The notes under the pieces: generated by a model
Databases searched by the model: none
What the model was told of the DNA's origin: nothing
The model's input: the letters and a program-made list of their open reading frames with translations, nothing else
Part shown: piece after piece, positions 36,801 through 39,800 of the stretch
Layout of the letters: every line of letters starts with the position of its first letter
Numbering within the stretch: the stretch's first letter is position 1
From: Henricia sp. BOLD:AAB3569
Lineage: Eukaryota > Echinodermata > Asteroidea > Spinulosida > Echinasteridae
Direction: 5' to 3'
Assembly (NCBI GenBank): GCA_037783545.1
Contig: JBBELK010000009.1
Span: 496,001-560,000, forward strand
DNA: 64,000 nt
Translations under genes and position numbers: made by a program

Positions 36801-39800
36801 GAGTAGTATTTTTCAAGACCCCCTCCCTCTCCCAAATTACATTTTGTTGTCACTACCATGAAATGTCAACATTCTACAGTGCATTTGAAGAAATTTTATG
36901 TTGAAAGTATCTTAAATGCATGTTTACCTGTGAATTAATCATACACAAAAACATACACACACAAAATCCAGCTCAATACCCCACACCCCCCCCCCCCCCC
37001 ACCCCTCCAATCCTCCACCTCCCCCCTCCCCCCCCCCAAAAAAAAGGGGGAGGGGAAGAAAAACGCATTAACTTTTCCAGACTAACAAAAAATTAAAAAC
37101 TAACAAAAAATTTTAAACTTACAGTTCTGCACTTACTGTTTATGGCTATTGGTATTACTCCATTGGGTATTTTACAATCAACTTGGCATTAATGATTACC
37201 AAAACAGAAAGCACTACATGTGTATGTCTGTCATACCCAATGCATAACACAAAACTTCCTTTAAATGTTTTCAACCTACTGGGCCATGATCAGAGCACAT
37301 GTCACATTAGTTTCGATTGCTCGCGGTGTGCAGGCGCCTGCGTAAAAACAGAGACCTGTTGAAGTTCAAGTTATTCAAGTCGTCCCTAGACTGCACGGCA
37401 GACGTGAGTTTCCTGCTGCGGGAACGGATGGCCGATGTCTGGATCATGCTAAGCACATGCTTCCATTTTATAAACTTTCAAAAACATCAATATAATGTCA
37501 GGCAGCTGGGGGCCCGGGGGAGAATTCAAGGTATTCTATACAATGTACCCGTACTAAAGATCAGATTAAGTAAAAAAAATACATCCAGGATGAAAAAAGA
37601 TGTCAGGGCAGGCCATGTGGCTTGATTTGGCTTTAGATTTGGGTCATGTAATTCATGAAAATATGGGTCTAAAAAAAAATGTTTGGGGTCCATGAAGGTG
37701 GATTTACACTTAACTTTTTCCACACGTTATAGTAAATTTTATGTGCATCGCTTCGCAAAAATGCGGCACATGGGAATTTGGAGTGAAACAAATGCACTAA
37801 AAACCTTCATTCCCATGTATTAATTTGAATTTAACAATATCCTGAAAAAAATACTGCCATCCAGTTCTCCTTCCATTCTTAAAAAGATGTGATGAAAGTG
37901 TGTTTTGATCGTCCTTTATTGTTCCTCAGTGTGGCTTACAACAGCCCCTTAATGTGCAGGATGAGCACAACTGACTCATGTCCTGTGGGTGTAGGCACCA
38001 AGACAACAAGGCAATTGTCTTGAGAACTTGGCTGCAAGCTGACTACAGGCCCATGGCACAAACTGTGTCCTTACTGAAACAAAGCTTTTGATGATGGCGC
38101 AATGCTGAATCAACAATATTAAGACTGAATGTGTCATTTCTTTCCTGTGATGAGTGACGTGCAGTTTAGGGCATGCCATTGGGTGTGTGTGGAATATAGA
38201 ACCATGTAGTGTGCCTCTGTGTACCATAACACTCTGCCTTCGGTCATGATACATAGGGCAGATGCACTGCTTTAATACCTCATAGCTAGACGAGAAAGGG
38301 TGGAATTATAGGCTTTTTCACACTATGAAAAATCTCTGGGTTGTACACCGCGGGTCTGACCCGTGTTGAAACTAACCCACCTTGGGAGGTGGGTTGAAAG
38401 CTCTGGACCCGTGTAGACTTTTTTGACACGTGTTGAAAACCACAGTCTGAACAGCTCTGGGTTAAGTTTCGACCCGTGTTGATTTTGGAGCCTGGCAGCA
38501 TCACAACTGTAATACATGTAGGCCTGAATGCTGTTTTGCAACGAACAGACAACCTTGGGTTTCGCTTTTTGCGGGTTATTCAGTGCAGTTTGTGTACATT
38601 TTGTACGGTGCTAAACGTATTATAACTTTGTTCTCTAATATGCCCAAAGTCAGACAAAAGGCTGACATGGAGTGAAGAGGAGGTAGCTGCTATATGTTGG
38701 CCATTTGGACTGACAATTCTATCCAAAACCAGCTCGATGGAACAACGAGAAATAGCAATATTTTGACTATTTTGACCCGTGTTGACAGTCGGCCGTGTGT
38801 GTAGTGTGAAACGATCGCACGATACACGGGTCGCAACCTTACACGTGTAGAAAAAATGCCGGTGTTGCGTTTAGTAGTGTGAAAACGTAGCCAAGTGGAC
38901 CCGTGTTGAACATTTAAAAAGTCTACACGGTGTGGACCCGTGTAGATTTTTCGACACGGGTCGAACGTTCATAGTGTAAAAAGGCCTTAAGCCCGAGGCT
39001 GGATACAGTGAATTTGCGGTCTTATTGACATTCTTCATATTAAACTGGTGCTGAGTCACACTGTTTATGACTTCACCTGGACTTGGTCGTGACACTAATG
39101 GCCTCTGGCATTTGTGAACTTGGACAAATGACTTGCAATGTTGGAGTGTCTACTACAGTTAGTGCAAAGAGTTAATATACTCACGACCATTTGAGTTAAA
39201 CAGTTTCTTCTGTCAAGTCCAGTGTTGGGACTTAAAGACAGATTACATGATTGGAAAACATTTAAAAACAGGAACAGCAAAATTACATAATCTAAAGAAT
39301 AATGTTAATAAACTGCCTTGTAGAAATTTCAGTCATGTAGATGCAGTAATACATACATGTACGTCAGAAAACCATGTTTGGTTTTTTTTGTGCTGAATGA
39401 AATTTTGAATGGTAAACAATTGTCTGCAGACGAATATTTTAAAAAGGCACATTCAGTTGGCAATTTCTCTCACAAAGGTACCATTTTACACAGGACAAAA
39501 CAAATCATGTGGTGTTTGTTATCATTGCAATGATTGCTATCAACACTTTTAGTGGTTTTTTTTTGTCAACTCTTGAAATAACATTTTGGGCGACTGCAGA
39601 TGATGTACAGTTGAGGTCAGAAGTTTAAATGCAACTGTATGATTTCATTGAGGAAAAATTGTCAACAAATTTGTAGGAATTTTTTTTAAGACCAGGTACA
39701 TATAGGGTTGGTGCAGAGAGTTAAAAGTTCAGGTATTAAAGGCCCTATGTATCATTTGCAAGATAAAACTTTTTACAGATTCGTGGAATAAGAGTGTAAC

